Source: Parus major (taxonomy: Eukaryota; Chordata; Aves; Passeriformes; Paridae). From it: a DNA stretch of 64,000 bases. The notes beneath the pieces were generated by a model. It ran no database searches, was not told the origin of the DNA, and worked only from the letters and a program-made list of their open reading frames with translations. Within the stretch, counting starts at the first letter, position 1, and each line of letters starts with the position of its first letter. Positions 47,421 to 59,676 of the stretch are shown here, piece after piece. The stretch is taken from NCBI RefSeq assembly GCF_001522545.3, contig NC_031768.1, forward strand, positions 5,826,320 to 5,890,319, read 5' to 3'. The translations under genes were made by a program, and so were the position numbers.

Positions 47421-49944
47421 CCATAAAATCAGCAGGCATGTTAACAGATATCTACTCCACCTTGTAGAAACCACTTTCCTCGTTCATTTGGTTGCTGCAG
47501 CTTGGGAAAAGCAGGAGCAGGGAACAGCAATAAACCTGCCTGTTCTTCTTGGGCAGCACCTCAAACATCTGATACCTCGATGGCAGCCAAGGCATGGGAC
47601 AAAGGTGTGTACTTTAGAGTCAAAACAATGCCCACAGTTTAGGTGGCTATTTTATTTCTTCTGTGATAAATTTAAAGCCAGTCTCTCATAGTTAGAGCGT
47701 TCTGGATGAAATGGCTGCTCCTTGTCACCTTTATGCATAGTTTTCCTCCAGTGGAGAGGTTTTCCTTTACAGGTTGGGATCTTTTCCCTTACAAATTGAG
47801 ATATTAGTGAAATATGTAATAAGTATAGTTTGAAATGAGGCAGTGTGCAAAATCCCATCAAAGACAAATGAAACTGAACCCTGCTGAGGATGGTGGCAAA
47901 CCCACATCTTCTTTAATGGAACTAGAATTTCACCCCTAGTGTGTCAGTGAGTAACGCCTTTAACTTTTTTCTCTTTTAAGGGGGGTCAAAGAAACATGAA
48001 AAACTGTGAGTATTTGTCATTTCTCTTCTGTGCTGTCCTGAGGTAAGAGCAGTGATGTTCAGAAAGAGATAATTAAACCCTTAATATTTCCAATACTACA
48101 TCCCAGTATCCTCCAGCACAGAGATGAGTGTGAAAAAATGAAAACACAGGGAGATTACATTATTTGCAATGAATTATCCATCAGAACTTTAAACAAAGCA
48201 CAAGTCTTGCATGCTCATGGCATTGAGCAGACATTTAAAAGCAAGTAAAGAAGATGAGGCTGTGTCCTGCAAGTTTCACTGAGTTACTTACATAACATTC
48301 TTGCCAGTCTTCATACTTATGCTGAATAACGAATCTTAAATAAACAAAGCATTTTATTTGAGCTGAATAACAAATCTTGAATAAACAAAACATTTTATAT
48401 GAGTGTCTAGCCTTTAAGAATTTTCAGGAGCTCCAAAGTTCCATTATCTTGCCTTTGTAGAGAACTGCTCCCTTCCTTTTTTTCAGTGTGAATTTTTTAA
48501 TAATTTCTGATAATATTGTGATACATATCATTGGCAACTTCAAAAACTCACTTTTTTACAGATAAATTATCTTAATTATACAAATTCCTTGTCCCTAGTG
48601 GGAACTTATTAATATAGCAACATCTTGTGCAGTAATACTAATTTCCACATATATTATTTATCAATATTTTAGTATCTAGCACAGGTGGTGAGGTTTTCAC
48701 TGACCAAAAAGGTGAATGAACTCAGGTAAATTGTACTGACAGACCATATGCACCATGTGCATGACTGCTGAAACCTAAGAATTTCACAAAGCAGAAAAAA
48801 AAAGATGCCACATTTTTTCACTCTCCAAATGTTACCAGTTTTGGAGCTCATTTCCTTCTATGTACAGAGACAAAAATAATTCAGCAACCTTATTAGGTAT
48901 ATTTATTAATGATAGAGAACTGGACCTGTCGGCATACTGCACACATAAAGCCATCCTGAAGTTATTAGTTCAGTAGTTTAGTCAGCCAGTTAAATGATTT
49001 CAAAATATGTTTAGAACAGGTAAGGTTGCTTAAAGAAGAATCTTTCTGAATTCAGTAACTGAAAAAGGTGGCAGCAAACCCTGTAAATTCAGATCAGTGC
49101 AAACTGGAGGACAAAGAGCCGATTATGCAAAAAAATGAGAACTGGGAAGAACCCATTGAGTCCTGGTGAAATTCCACAATAGCAAAATATAACAATTTGT
49201 TTGGAGAATATTTGAGAAAGTTTGTTTCTTTAAGTTTATTTGAATTTTAATTTTAGCATGAGAAGTTCAGAAATTTTATTTTAATTTTTTCTTAAATTAG
49301 CAAGAACATCCATTTAGGAAAAGCTGTGGGGGCTTTTCTTCTACCTTTCATTAGACTATAATATATATGAAAATATATATGCTTAGCACAAAAGAGCTTT
49401 AAAATATGTAACATAATTTCCTGCCAAAGATTTGGTTCTGCTTTTACTAAGGTTAGTGGTTTGTTAGGATAAACCATATATGTTTACACGGGGAAAATGT
49501 AAGGTGAGCATCATGAGCATGTAGTATAAACCATAGATAATTTTATTTAAATACAGATGTTCTTTATTTTTAAATACACATAGGTATTCATTATTTGTAA
49601 ATAAACATACTAAAAAAATTGAAAAATGGAACAATTTTGTTAACTATTTATCTTTACTTCAATGGCAGCAATAGCAGAGTTATATTATTGTCCCCTCTTA
49701 ATTTCTGCTGCTTTGGCTGTGCAGAAGGAATGGAATTTCTAGTTCTGTGGGGTCAGGAGCTTCTGAGCACACAGATGACTTCTCTAGGGGCTGCCAGAGC
49801 CAGCCCTGATCCTGGGCAGTTGGTCACCCTGCCAGCCAGGGACCCTCTGACAGAGAACTCCAGGGATCTGTGATGGACAAGACAAAAGTCATTGCTATTA
49901 CAGATTTCCACAAAGCAGCCTTGTCCCTAGAGGGTGTTATTACA
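47421..49944. other. AT-rich unique stretch
   Basis: No gene or transposon was recognised. It includes a 41-bp imperfect tandem duplication at 48321-48402 (listed separately). Confidence 0.55.
48321..48402. repeat. 41-bp tandem duplication, two diverged copies
   Basis: GCTGAATAACGAATCTTAAA... (48321-48361) is repeated as GCTGAATAACAAATCTTGAA... (48362-48402). There are four substitutions between the copies and no indels, so it is older than the perfect duplication at 24159. Confidence 0.95.
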
Positions 49945-50275
49945 GAGTCCTCATGTTTGGAAGACACCTGCAAGATCATCCAGTCCCACTGTCAACCCAG
50001 CACCACCATAATCACCCCTAAACTGTGTCCCCATGTGCCACATCCAGATGGTTCTTGAACACTTCCAGAGACTCCATCAACTCCTTGGGCAATTAATTCC
50101 AATGCCTGATCACTGTGTCAGCAAATTTCTTTCCTAGTATCTAATCTGAACCTCCCCTGGTGCAGCTTCAGGCCATCCCCTCTTGTCCTTTCACTTGAGA
50201 CATGGCAGAGGAGACAGCCCCCAGCTCACTACAACCTCCTCTCAGGTAGTTGTAGATGTCTCTGGGCTCCTCCCA
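49945..50275 (-). mobile_element. CR1 LINE fragment, 5'-truncated
   Basis: Reverse CR1 in order: GATCATCCAGTCCCACTGTC, AACCCAGCACCACCATAATC, GTGCCACATCCAGATGGTTC, TTGGGCAATTAATTCCAATG, TGAACCTCCCCTGGTGCAGC, CCATCCCCTCTTGTCC and TACAACCTCCTCTCAGGTAG. It matches the 3' half of an abundant avian CR1 subfamily. The 5' break lies at about 50275, directly against the AT palindromic repeat. Confidence 0.93.
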
Positions 50276-50277
50276 TG

Positions 50278-50299
50278 ATCACAAAGTAATCTTTGTGAT
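50278..50299. repeat. 9-bp inverted repeat
   Basis: ATCACAAAG (50278-50286), TAAT, then CTTTGTGAT (50291-50299). The arms pair perfectly. It lies exactly at the boundary between the CR1 and the AT repeat. Confidence 0.9.
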
Positions 50300-50455
50300 A
50301 TAATAATATAATAATAATAATAATATATATTATTATATTATATTATATTGTATTATATTATAATGATATATATAATATAATTATAATATATATAATATAT
50401 ATAATATTATATATATATATCTAATTATATTATATATAATAATAATCAGATATAA
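50300..50455. repeat. AT-only palindromic repeat
   Basis: About 155 bases composed almost only of A and T in TAA, TATAT and TATTATAT units, self-complementary in many registers. A single ATTG and one AATGATA are the only interruptions of note. Confidence 0.93.
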
Positions 50456-53400
50456 CTGAGGTAAGGTAACCTCACAACGGAGACAACATAACCACTTGCC
50501 CAGAGAAATCTGTTTCTGTCAGATAATTAATCATCCCTGATGAATGAATCTGCAAGAACTAAAACTTTTCTCTATTCATTTTGTCCCCTGTTAAGATCCC
50601 TTCCATTCTAAGCACAGGTGGGACAGAACTAGAGGGGTTGGGTTCATGCTGACAGCAGCCTTGACAAGTCAGTGCCCACCTCCCACTGAAAAGAAAGGTC
50701 CTGCTCCATCTCCCCTGCCCTTTCTCCCCAGCTGCAGGCACCTTTCTCCCTCCTCATATTGGCTCTGGAAATTGTGTGGCCTCAGGGCGAGCCTGCTCAC
50801 TTGACAGGTTGACATATCGGGCAGTAAATTGTTCTTTTACTTGCATATTTATTTATGTGTGGCATTGGATTTCCACCAGGTCAATTCTCTGAATTGATTT
50901 GCCCCAAGGCTGCCTGGTCACTAGAACCATCCCAAGGGAACGGGGCAGGAGATTTGGCTGGGGGAGGAGAGAGGCTGAGGGGCAGGGTCTCTTCCTTGGC
51001 AGGACTCAGGGAGATGTGACACCATAACCAGAAGATGAAGCTCACTGGCAGCCTGATGTCCTGCCTGCTCCTGTCACACACTCCTGTCCTGTCCTTGCAC
51101 CAGCCCCAGCAGCTGCAGGAGCTGCCTTTGACAAAAACCTGACACTTCCTCACAGTCCTCATCTCAGCTGCACTGGCAGAAATGTGTTTCACTGCTGGGC
51201 AGGCAGGCAAGAGCCCACCCACCCTGGTGGGAGAGAGCAGGCAGGACAGGGACATGGAAGCACAGCGGACAGAGAGGACACAGAAGGCTTGAGATACTTT
51301 GGGCCTCTGAGATATCCAGAAGAGATCATGAGCTTTAGCTGTGGGATTGGCATCCTCGAGAGCCCCTCTGAAGGTGTTCCCAGTGTCCCTCTTCCCACAT
51401 CACTCAGCACATCTTTCTCCTCTTAAGAAACAAATGACTCCTTATGGCAGGAGCTGTGGATTGATTTAAAAACACACGAAGCCAGCTGAAAACAAAATTC
51501 ATGTGACAGCTATCAGAAAACTGCAGCTCCAACAGTGATGGCTGCCTGGATGTCAAAACGATGCTGAAAAAGAGTCCAACTCAGTGCAGCGGCACCCGTC
51601 AAACCCTGACATGATGGGAGGTATCCTCCCTGTTCACAGGCGTCCCAGAAGCCAGAACTGTCTTTCTGCATCTGCCTTATAAAACTTGCTTCTTGAGCTA
51701 CACGTATCAATTCTGTTTTCTTTCCTCCTGGATGATGAGCAAAGGGGAGCAGTTGAGTTTATCAAGCCACAGCTGTGAGTTACCTTTGACAGGGAATGTG
51801 CAAACCCAAATCCCCCAGCCTGATGAAAATTCTCAAAAGCCAGCACATTCAGGCTTCTGATATCACACAGGCTTCCACAAGATGTGAGGGACTGGCAAAA
51901 CAGAGCAGTGAGCTTAATTATGAAACAAAAAGCAACTATGAGAGCAGTTGTGCAGTAACTAAGGGTACCCAAAACCCAGACATTAACTCTGTCTTCCTGG
52001 GATTTGAAGAACTGGCTGTTCCAGGCCTGGTTTATCACTGTTTTAAACCAATTTTATGTAGGTGTAAAAACAGGGTGATAGAGCTGTGCTGAATAGACCA
52101 AAGTGTGCATGCCCTCTGTTCTGTCATACAATCTCACAGATATAAAACCAGCTAATGATTGAGAAAATCAAAGAAAAACCTCTAAAAATGAAACGGTAGA
52201 AATGTCAGGTGCGGGAGAAGAGAATCATTACACTCCTTGATCAATGCACTTCAGCTGAAATGATTTGGCCTGAGGGGCAGGAGAAATTTATTGGAAAGAT
52301 AACATGCAGCAAGATAAAAACATCTTGCAAAGCAGCATTAAAATATCTTTAATGAGTAATTAAACCAGGCTGAAACTTTTTAAAGACTCTAGAGTTAAGC
52401 ACACACCTTGCATGTTTGACCACCTCCATCTTGCCATGTTATTTAATGCTTGCAACCCTTTGAACCCTGTTCTGTTGTTACTCAGCTTATTGAACAGTAC
52501 TTTATTGGTTTAGGAGACACTTTGATTCACAGTGACTTATTCACAGCATAATTTTATTCAAGAGAAACAAGCATGTGACTCTCTCTACAACAGCAGCACA
52601 TTCTGAGTGGATAGTATGGCACACATTGCAAAATCTATATTCATCACAGAGCATGTGTTCATGCCATGGGAATTCATATTTCTTCTTTAAAACTACACGA
52701 GTCTTTCTCAAGTGTAAAAGGCATTAGGAAGTGCACTTGAAAACACTCTGAAGTTCAGGAAATGCCAAGGAACCTCATTTCTCAGCGTGTCTATTTGCAC
52801 AGGAACATCAATATGCAGAATGACTGCTGGGCTAGAACAATGCAGGAAAAGAATTTTCAGAAAGGGAGCCAGTGTGGCTGGGATGAGCACATTGTGAGAA
52901 AAGTACACCTTGCATGGTAGCAGGGCTTTCAAATAATGGCTTCATTTAATTCCATCTATGATAATTAACTTTGGCTGCTTAAATTATTGCAAATATATTC
53001 CTTATGAGATTATTTCAAAGAAATATTTGGTTTGCAATAAGTCAGTAGTAATCAGTGGCAATGGTACTATTACAGTCAATGTACATGAAGTTTAGGAGTG
53101 ACTACACAGTAGGACATAAAAAGATCTATTTGGAATTTCCAAGTTTTATGGGTTTTCTCCAGAAAAAAAAAACAACTTCTGAGGAGCTTATTTACCCAAG
53201 TAGATATCTATAAACGCTCATTTACTGTAAGAGAAAGCAAACTTGTGTCCTCTGTAATATTTACTTTGATTGACTATAGATGCCCTTTGATTGCTGCTGA
53301 TGTTCTGTGGAGCCATTTGTTTTCCTGCAGAGTGAAGGGCATTAAGGAAGGAGGTATTTCCTTCTTTTTAGTATGAATTAATTTCAAAAGAATTTTTGTT

Positions 53401-55724
53401 TGAAAAGGGATTAAAACAATTCTGAAGAAACAGAGATTGCCCAGTCTCTCACCTGTCCACTTTAGGAGTGTGTATGAGCAGACACCTGGGACATGGACCT
53501 AATTAAGGAAGAAGGGAGAATATTTTTGCAAGGAGCACTCTGCTAAGTTATTGGCAACAAATCACTTGTCCCCCAGGACACACAGCACTCTCATTTCTGC
53601 TGGCAAAACCTGGAGGGAGCCTGCTCTAAGTTTATCTGCTATTTATTCGGAAGGGTTTTAATAAGGATTTAATTGTAGAAGGGTTTCCAAGGAATGACTT
53701 GAAAGTGAATGTATCCCTGTCCAGGGAAAATAATGGTTCTGCTGCATAGTTCAGAATCTTTGGGATTAAGGATGTGGCCAGTGGAATTTATGAAGAGTAG
53801 TGTAAATAAATACATCAAGATGTGATCATTTGGAGATTGTTTCTCATAACTTCTCTTTCCCCTCCATTTGTGTTACTTATTTTTGGAGCCCTGATAGTTT
53901 CCTTTGGTGCAGAGACCTGGGGTCTGGCTGCAGGGTCCCCACAGTTGGGATGGGCTGGTTCCACCTTGATGTGCTTAGAGGGCTTCAGCCTCCAGACACA
54001 CCTTCTCAGGAGAAAGCAAACAAAGGAAGGCTCAGGTTTCCTTGTGGGTGTTTGGAGAGATGCTGAACCTGTTGTGGGTGGGGGCTCCACCACCCTACAG
54101 CGCTCCACTGATGATCTTTCCTTTGCTTTCTCTGGAGGAGTTTGTTGACAAGGAGCTGTTTTCCACCTGAAAAATGGAAGCAGTTTTGCTGTTCATCTTC
54201 CCCACTGGAGGTTTTCAATGGCAGGTGTGCTGCAGCAGCTCCGGAGAGCTCGAGGAGCCCACTGCTCTCACACCATGGAGCCAGAGAAAGGCACGTGGGC
54301 TTGAAGAGCCTTCTGAGAGACTCTTGAACCTGAACTTGGCTGCTTCTGTGCCTGTTGTGAATGAAAGCAAAGAGCCAATCGCCCCTAACCAAGCTCATGT
54401 TGCAGTAAAGGGAATTTAAATCCTGAGTGTTTTGCTTCAAGGCTATACATACACCTCCATTTGGTCATTGGCCTGTCTTTTTATTCCAGCACCGTTGTAG
54501 GAATGTAAATTAGGACCAAGAAGGAACAAAATGGTTTCTGTTCCTAAGTAGGTGCTTAAGTTAAGGCCATCAGATGCAAGTTTTAATTATGGTTGAGGTA
54601 ATTGAATGCTAGCATTTTTTTCCTTTGTTTCAGGCTGTAATTATCTCATTTTACACCTTCATGGTCACTGCTTATTTTCATGGGGAGATTTTTGCAGTCC
54701 CTCACACTGATTTTAAAAAAAACTGAAATTACTAGTACCATAATTAGGACTGAAACTAGGAACAGCTCTCCCTAATAATTGCAGATATGATGAGTAACAG
54801 TAATTTATGTTGGCTTTTTATTACCACAAGTTTTATAAAAAGCAAACAAACAAAAACAGGTCAGCATCCCCACGCTTGCTTTTTGCCCAACCTGTCCCCT
54901 CCCCTCCTGGTTTCTGTGAACTGTGGCCACACAATGGGAAAGGTGTGGGCTGAGGATGTCTGTCTGTCAGCTGCTGCTGCATCTCTCCACTGTAACTTGG
55001 GGAAGAGCCTCACTGGATCCACCTTATCCCCTCCTCTTCTGTGCCACATCCTCTGTCCTGACACTGTCCTGACAGCAGCTCACAAGGGTGTGAAAACTGA
55101 GCTGACGAAGTCAGAGGACCCAGTGGATGGGAACCCACAGCACTGAGTGTGTTGTGAAGCTACAAGGAGCCAACACAAAAAAGTCTGGCCCTGAATCCTC
55201 CTCCCAGGCATGTCTTCTGAGCGAAGGTCCATTGCAAACTCTTTCATTTCAAGATACTGCAGAAGCACTTTAAGAATGAAAAGCTATTATGTTTTTTAAA
55301 AATAATCATACTTGGGGGAGTTGCAGCTTTACTTTTTAGACACAATTGTCTAAAACCCCAGATGTTTCATGTTTAAATCACTTACCATAAACTTAGAGCT
55401 CTGATGCTGCACTCAAGCCAGTCCCAAGGTTTAGAGGCTTGAGACCATCCAATAGACCATCCATATGTTGTCATTCTGTCCTTTCAGTGATGAGTCAGAC
55501 ATTAAAATTCTCATTTTTATGATTTGTTCTTTCAGTGGGTTTTTCATTAATATTAACATAAAAATAAACCCCAGAAAGTTATTAGGTGTATGAATGTATC
55601 ATTAATGCAAGTGTTGAATGATTAGGTAAGATAAGAGTGCTTTTTCTCCTCCCTTGCATTTCCATGGAATAAGAAACTGTAATATGCCTGAAAACCCTCC
55701 TTTAAAATGTTGCTTCATAATCAC
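50456..55724. other. Unique non-coding stretch
   Basis: No gene or transposon was recognised. GC-richer sequence lies at 50560-51420 and 53870-54340, with overlapping frames on both strands (up to 144 codons) that lack motifs. An 18-base hairpin, TTAGACA-CAAT-TGTCTAA, lies at 55336-55353. Confidence 0.5.
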
Positions 55725-55852
55725 TGACAAGAAAGATCAGAACATTTCCTGAAATAATGTGGTTTGCATAAGGTCACAGTAGAGATCAGAGGGAAGAATT
55801 GCACCATGTCCCAGTTAAAATACGTCTTTTAACCACTGAATTTGCTCTTTTT
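55725..55852 (-). repeat. MIR-like SINE fragment
   Basis: On the minus strand, TTCAGTGGTTAAAAGACG (tRNA-like head), then AACTGGGACATGG, CTCTGATCTC, and TACTGTGACCTTATGCAAAC follow the first half of MIR ('agtggttaag..ctggg..tgtgaccttgggcaagtc'). The 3' half is not recognisable. Another ancient tRNA-SINE is possible. Confidence 0.45.
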
Positions 55853-58679
55853 TAATTTTGAATGTTTCCCCCAAATAAGAATAACCAAGATACCTCCACA
55901 TGTGTTATTGTGCATATATCTGTATTTATATACCTACCCATATATAAAGCAGATACAAAGATCTTGGTTGTGCCACATGCAACTGCAAAAACAAAATTAC
56001 TTCAGAAAATTAACCAGTAATAAAATGCTGTATTTTTTCTTAGAAAGACAAGAAAATATGAGTGAAGTTTAGATGTATAAAAACAAAAAAATCATCTGGA
56101 AAACTCTTCTACATTAAGCAGAACTGCTGTTCTTTATCACAGTGTGGTCAGACCATCACCTGCAGAATGGCAGCTGTCCCTGGACACCATTAGGTTCTGC
56201 ATGCCCATGGCTCCAAACTCCTCTCATAATTGCTAACTGAAAGGTGAATTTAATAAAATAAAGGGGCTATCAGTTGTATCAGAGCACTGGAAACCATAGA
56301 GCCACAATGTGCTGCCTGGCTGATGGTGTATCCAAAGTTCATCTGGGAGTTGAAAGGGGCCGCAGGAAGACATCGAATACACCTGAGAGATAACGATGTA
56401 AATCAGGCTTTGTGGTAATTAAGGTATGTGTGGTGAAAACAGAGGCAGATGCATGTTTAGATTAGTGAGTTATGCCAGACATGATTGATGCTGAAACTTC
56501 AAGAATTGATTGCCAAATTTGTTGTTATTCCCATTCCGGGCAGAGAGTTTGGAGTAGGAGAAGAGTCATTAGCAGCAACTCTCTCAACAGGTACCAATGT
56601 AATGATTAGTAAAACACCTGAAAACATGCTGTGCAGCCCTCTGGAGAACTGGCTGCTTACATGGCCCTATAATTGTCTCCTACTTTTTGTCTTTTACCTT
56701 CTGGTGTCCTAAAATGATATTTTTCCACCTTCTTTTGTCCTAAGCCCTGATTTTGGAGACTAAAATGAAACATATGACAGACCCTTCAGTTCTTAGGGTC
56801 AGTAGGAGTATTCCCTTGCTGAGAGTTAATCACACACCAAAGAGGCATTTTGAATGGCCATTTTAACCCTGCAACACTCTGCCATGCACCAAAGTAAACT
56901 GTAGTGGCAAGGATCGGTGTTATTCCCAATGCTGTCTCCCCAGCTTTATTTATGGCAAGAACCTGTGCTTTTCATTTATCATAGTTCCCTCCTGAAGTCT
57001 GGGGCTGTCATGTAAAGCCAAACAGAGAAGATGTTGTTATGACGATGATTATTAACATTATTATTGATGTTTATAAATTTAAGCCTGTTTAGGGAACCCT
57101 CACCTGCCTGTTTTAGTTCCGTGGAACTGACAGGACCACTGAGCTCCCCACACTTGATTAAAGGCTGTTTTAAATAGGAATGAACCTGAACATATGTTTA
57201 ACTGCTTCACCAGAAACATGGAAAGTCTCATTTTCCTCATGGCACAAACCTTTGTTCCTTCCAGCCAGACAATGCAGGCATAAATCACGCTGAACATCCA
57301 AAGAATCCTCTGCCTGCAAAAATTCCCGGATTGATCAAACTTAACACCTAATTACAGAGCTGGTGAACCTACTTACACTGAAGGCGGTTTGAAAGGCTGC
57401 CTGAAACATCATGGGTTGAGATGCCTTTGTCGGGAGCATTGTGCTCTGATGTGTAACGTGGGTAGATTCCTGTGGGATGTTGACAGTTTGTGGGAAATGC
57501 ATGTAGGAGGAACTGGGTTACGAAGACCAGGGGGTTTAAATTTTATTTTTTTTTTCTCTCTCTCTCATTCTCTCTCATCTCTCAAGCATGTAGGCTTGGA
57601 GATTTTTGGGGTTTGTTTTGTTTAGATGGCTTTTTAAGGTATGGGGAAGGAAGAGCTTCTGGTTTTGGAAAAATCTGGCCACTACATACAGTGTGTCATG
57701 AGCCACTCGTTCCTAAAGGTTGATACCACACTGGTCCTACCTCCCACAAAAGGATGCTGGTTGATGCTCCTGAAAGCTTTAATGTTCCTTTTTTTTTGCT
57801 CATGGCATTTATATTGAGTGCTAATCACTTGTTAAGCTATGGATTTATGTAATAAATTAATTAGCTCTGCAACATTTCCTCCACTCTCTGCTTGCCAGTC
57901 TGTCTCTGCTGGGACTTGTTCGTTTTTTTCCAAACAGTTACAAATACCACTCACTTCTTATTTGCTTTTAAATAATTTGTTATGCTAATATTTTTTTCCC
58001 TTTCCACACCAGAAGTGGATTTTCTCCTGTGTGTTATCCCAGCCTGAGGCACAGGGCAGGCACGATTTGGGTCTGCATTGGCAGTGGGATTTCCACGTGC
58101 AAAAATGCAGAGTTTAAAGTTCATTGGCTTACAGAATGCAAGGGTAGAGCCAGAGGCTTTGCCATTGGAAAAGGATGAATCTTACCTCATGAACCACTTA
58201 GGCCTAGTATCAACAGGGCATGAGAGACCCAAAGTCATAATGCCATTAGTTATACAAAAACCATTTTCATGGCACCCTCCCTCCCACGCTTTCTGTTCCC
58301 TCTCCTGAATGTATGAATTCTCCTGAATTGGCATAATATCAGAGCAGGATCTGTTTAATCTAGAGATGGTGTTTTACAAACTCTCACAAAATATTTCTTG
58401 AACTTTATGAATTTGCATATTCTAGTTTTCTTCATATGCATTCAGTTCATTTTAATTCAGCTAGAACAAAGAATTCCAGGGAATAGTTTTGTATTGGTGT
58501 TGTGAGAAAAAAATGCATAAAGCAGATGCATAAAGAGTGTGTTTATCACTCTTTATGGATTTTTATCATGTAATGTTTCCACCTTTTTGAATGAGAGAAA
58601 CATTGAATAGAAGCACAGGATATTTAATTTGCATTAGAGTCATCATATTGAAACCTCTAATATATTCCTTCTTATTTTG
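55853..58679. other. Unique non-coding stretch
   Basis: No gene was recognised. About 56340-56560 is complex and repeat-poor with scattered CpG (CATCGAAT, GATAACGATG), a conserved-element texture. A CT-rich tract lies at 57554-57592. Frames here are short. Confidence 0.5.
57554..57592. repeat. CT-rich microsatellite-like tract
   Basis: TCTCTCTCTCTCATTCTCTC-type sequence of about 39 bases, preceded by a T run. It is imperfect dinucleotide CT. Confidence 0.85.
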
Positions 58680-59000
58680 TCTTTAAATTAAATGGACCTA
58701 ATCCTTTTTATTCACATAGAGAAGTCTTCATTCCTCTATTTATTTTAATTATTTTTTATCTGAATCCCTTCTGTTGTTGTATTATCTCCTCTAAGGGCAC
58801 TGACCAAAACTGAACACAGTGTCCCTGTTGGCAGTGCATTATTCATTTACCTGTGACATTATGTTGTTTATAATGTTTTCCACCCTGTCTTACGCCTCAT
58901 AATACACAATTTGTCATTTTTTTTCCACAGATTCCACACTCTACAGAAGCTTTCCTGCAGAGCTGTCATCAGGAATGAACCAAGCCTTCTCCAGAGTGTA
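58680..59000 (-). mobile_element. Ancient CR1 LINE fragment
   Basis: The plus-strand text follows an internal 3' part of an old CR1 in reverse: AAATTAAATGGACCTAATCC; CTTCATTCCTCTATTTATTT; TCTGAATCCCTTCTGTT; CACTGACCAAAACTGAACAC followed by AGTGTCCC; and CTTACGCCTCATAATACACA. These parallel the blocks 'gctaaatag..aatcctt', 'cattctc..ctctgaaccc', 'caccaaaactgaacacagtgttcc' and the ending near 'cctcccaataatgcatcc'. The edges are vague. Confidence 0.6.
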
Positions 59001-59144
59001 GCAGTTTGTAAGCCAATAAAGTGCCTGTGACTTTCCAAATCCTTCTTACTAATTGTTAATGCTTCTCACTTATCAGCATCTACTGGGCTGGCATTCACCT
59101 GGCCTTGTTAGGGTTGTCACCATGTCTTTCTTCAATTGTAGCCA
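59001..59144. other. Short unique spacer between CR1 copies
   Basis: About 145 bases with no clear assignment. It may be the eroded continuation of one of the flanking CR1 copies. Confidence 0.4.
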
Positions 59145-59676
59145 ATAATGGGTTCAGTTCTGGGCCCCTCACAACAATAAAAACATTGAGGCCCTGGAGT
59201 GTGTCCAGAGAAGGGCAATGGAGATGGGGAAGGGGATGAAACACAAATCTCATCATCGGTGGCTGAGGGAGCTGGGGCTGTTTAGCCTGGATAAAAGAAG
59301 GCTCAGGAAGGACCTTATCACTCATTAAAACTCCCTGACAGGAGGTTTTGACCAGGTAGGCATCAGTCTCCTCTTCCAAGAAAAATTTATAGGACAAGAA
59401 AAGAAAGTCTCCTTCAAGGGGAAGTTTAGATTGGATACCAGGAAAAATGTTCTCACAGAAACAGTTGTCAAGCAGCTACTCAAGGAAGTGGTGGAGTCAC
59501 CAACCCTGAAGGTATTTAAAAGACCAGAAACTGATTTTCTATATAATATATTAATTATTACATATTAAAGTGTAAGCATGGCACTGAGGGACATGGTTTA
59601 GTGGCAGATTTGGCAGTGCTGGGTTAACAGTTGAAGCTGATGCTTTTCCCAACATTAACAGCTCTATGATTCTGCA
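59145..59676 (+). mobile_element. CR1 LINE fragment with an AT-rich insert
   Basis: Sense CR1: TCAGTTCTGGGCCCCTCACA, GAGGCCCTGGAGTGTGTCCA, GTGGCTGAGGGAGCTGGGGC, TTTAGATTGGATACCAGG, AAGTGGTGGAGTCACCAACC, GGGACATGGTTTAGTGGCAG and TTGGCAGTGCTGGGTTAACA, ending CTCTATGATTCTG. About 46 bases of almost pure A/T (59531-59576) interrupt the block between the 'TATTTAAAAGACCAG' part and the 'GGCACTGAGGGACATGG' part. Part of the last block before the tail is also lost. Confidence 0.93.

Noticed and set aside
47272..47691. 139-codon frame in the CpG-richer segment
   Set aside because: The translation is rich in H, L and C with no recognisable domain, and no splice context supports it. Constraint, if any, would more likely be non-coding.
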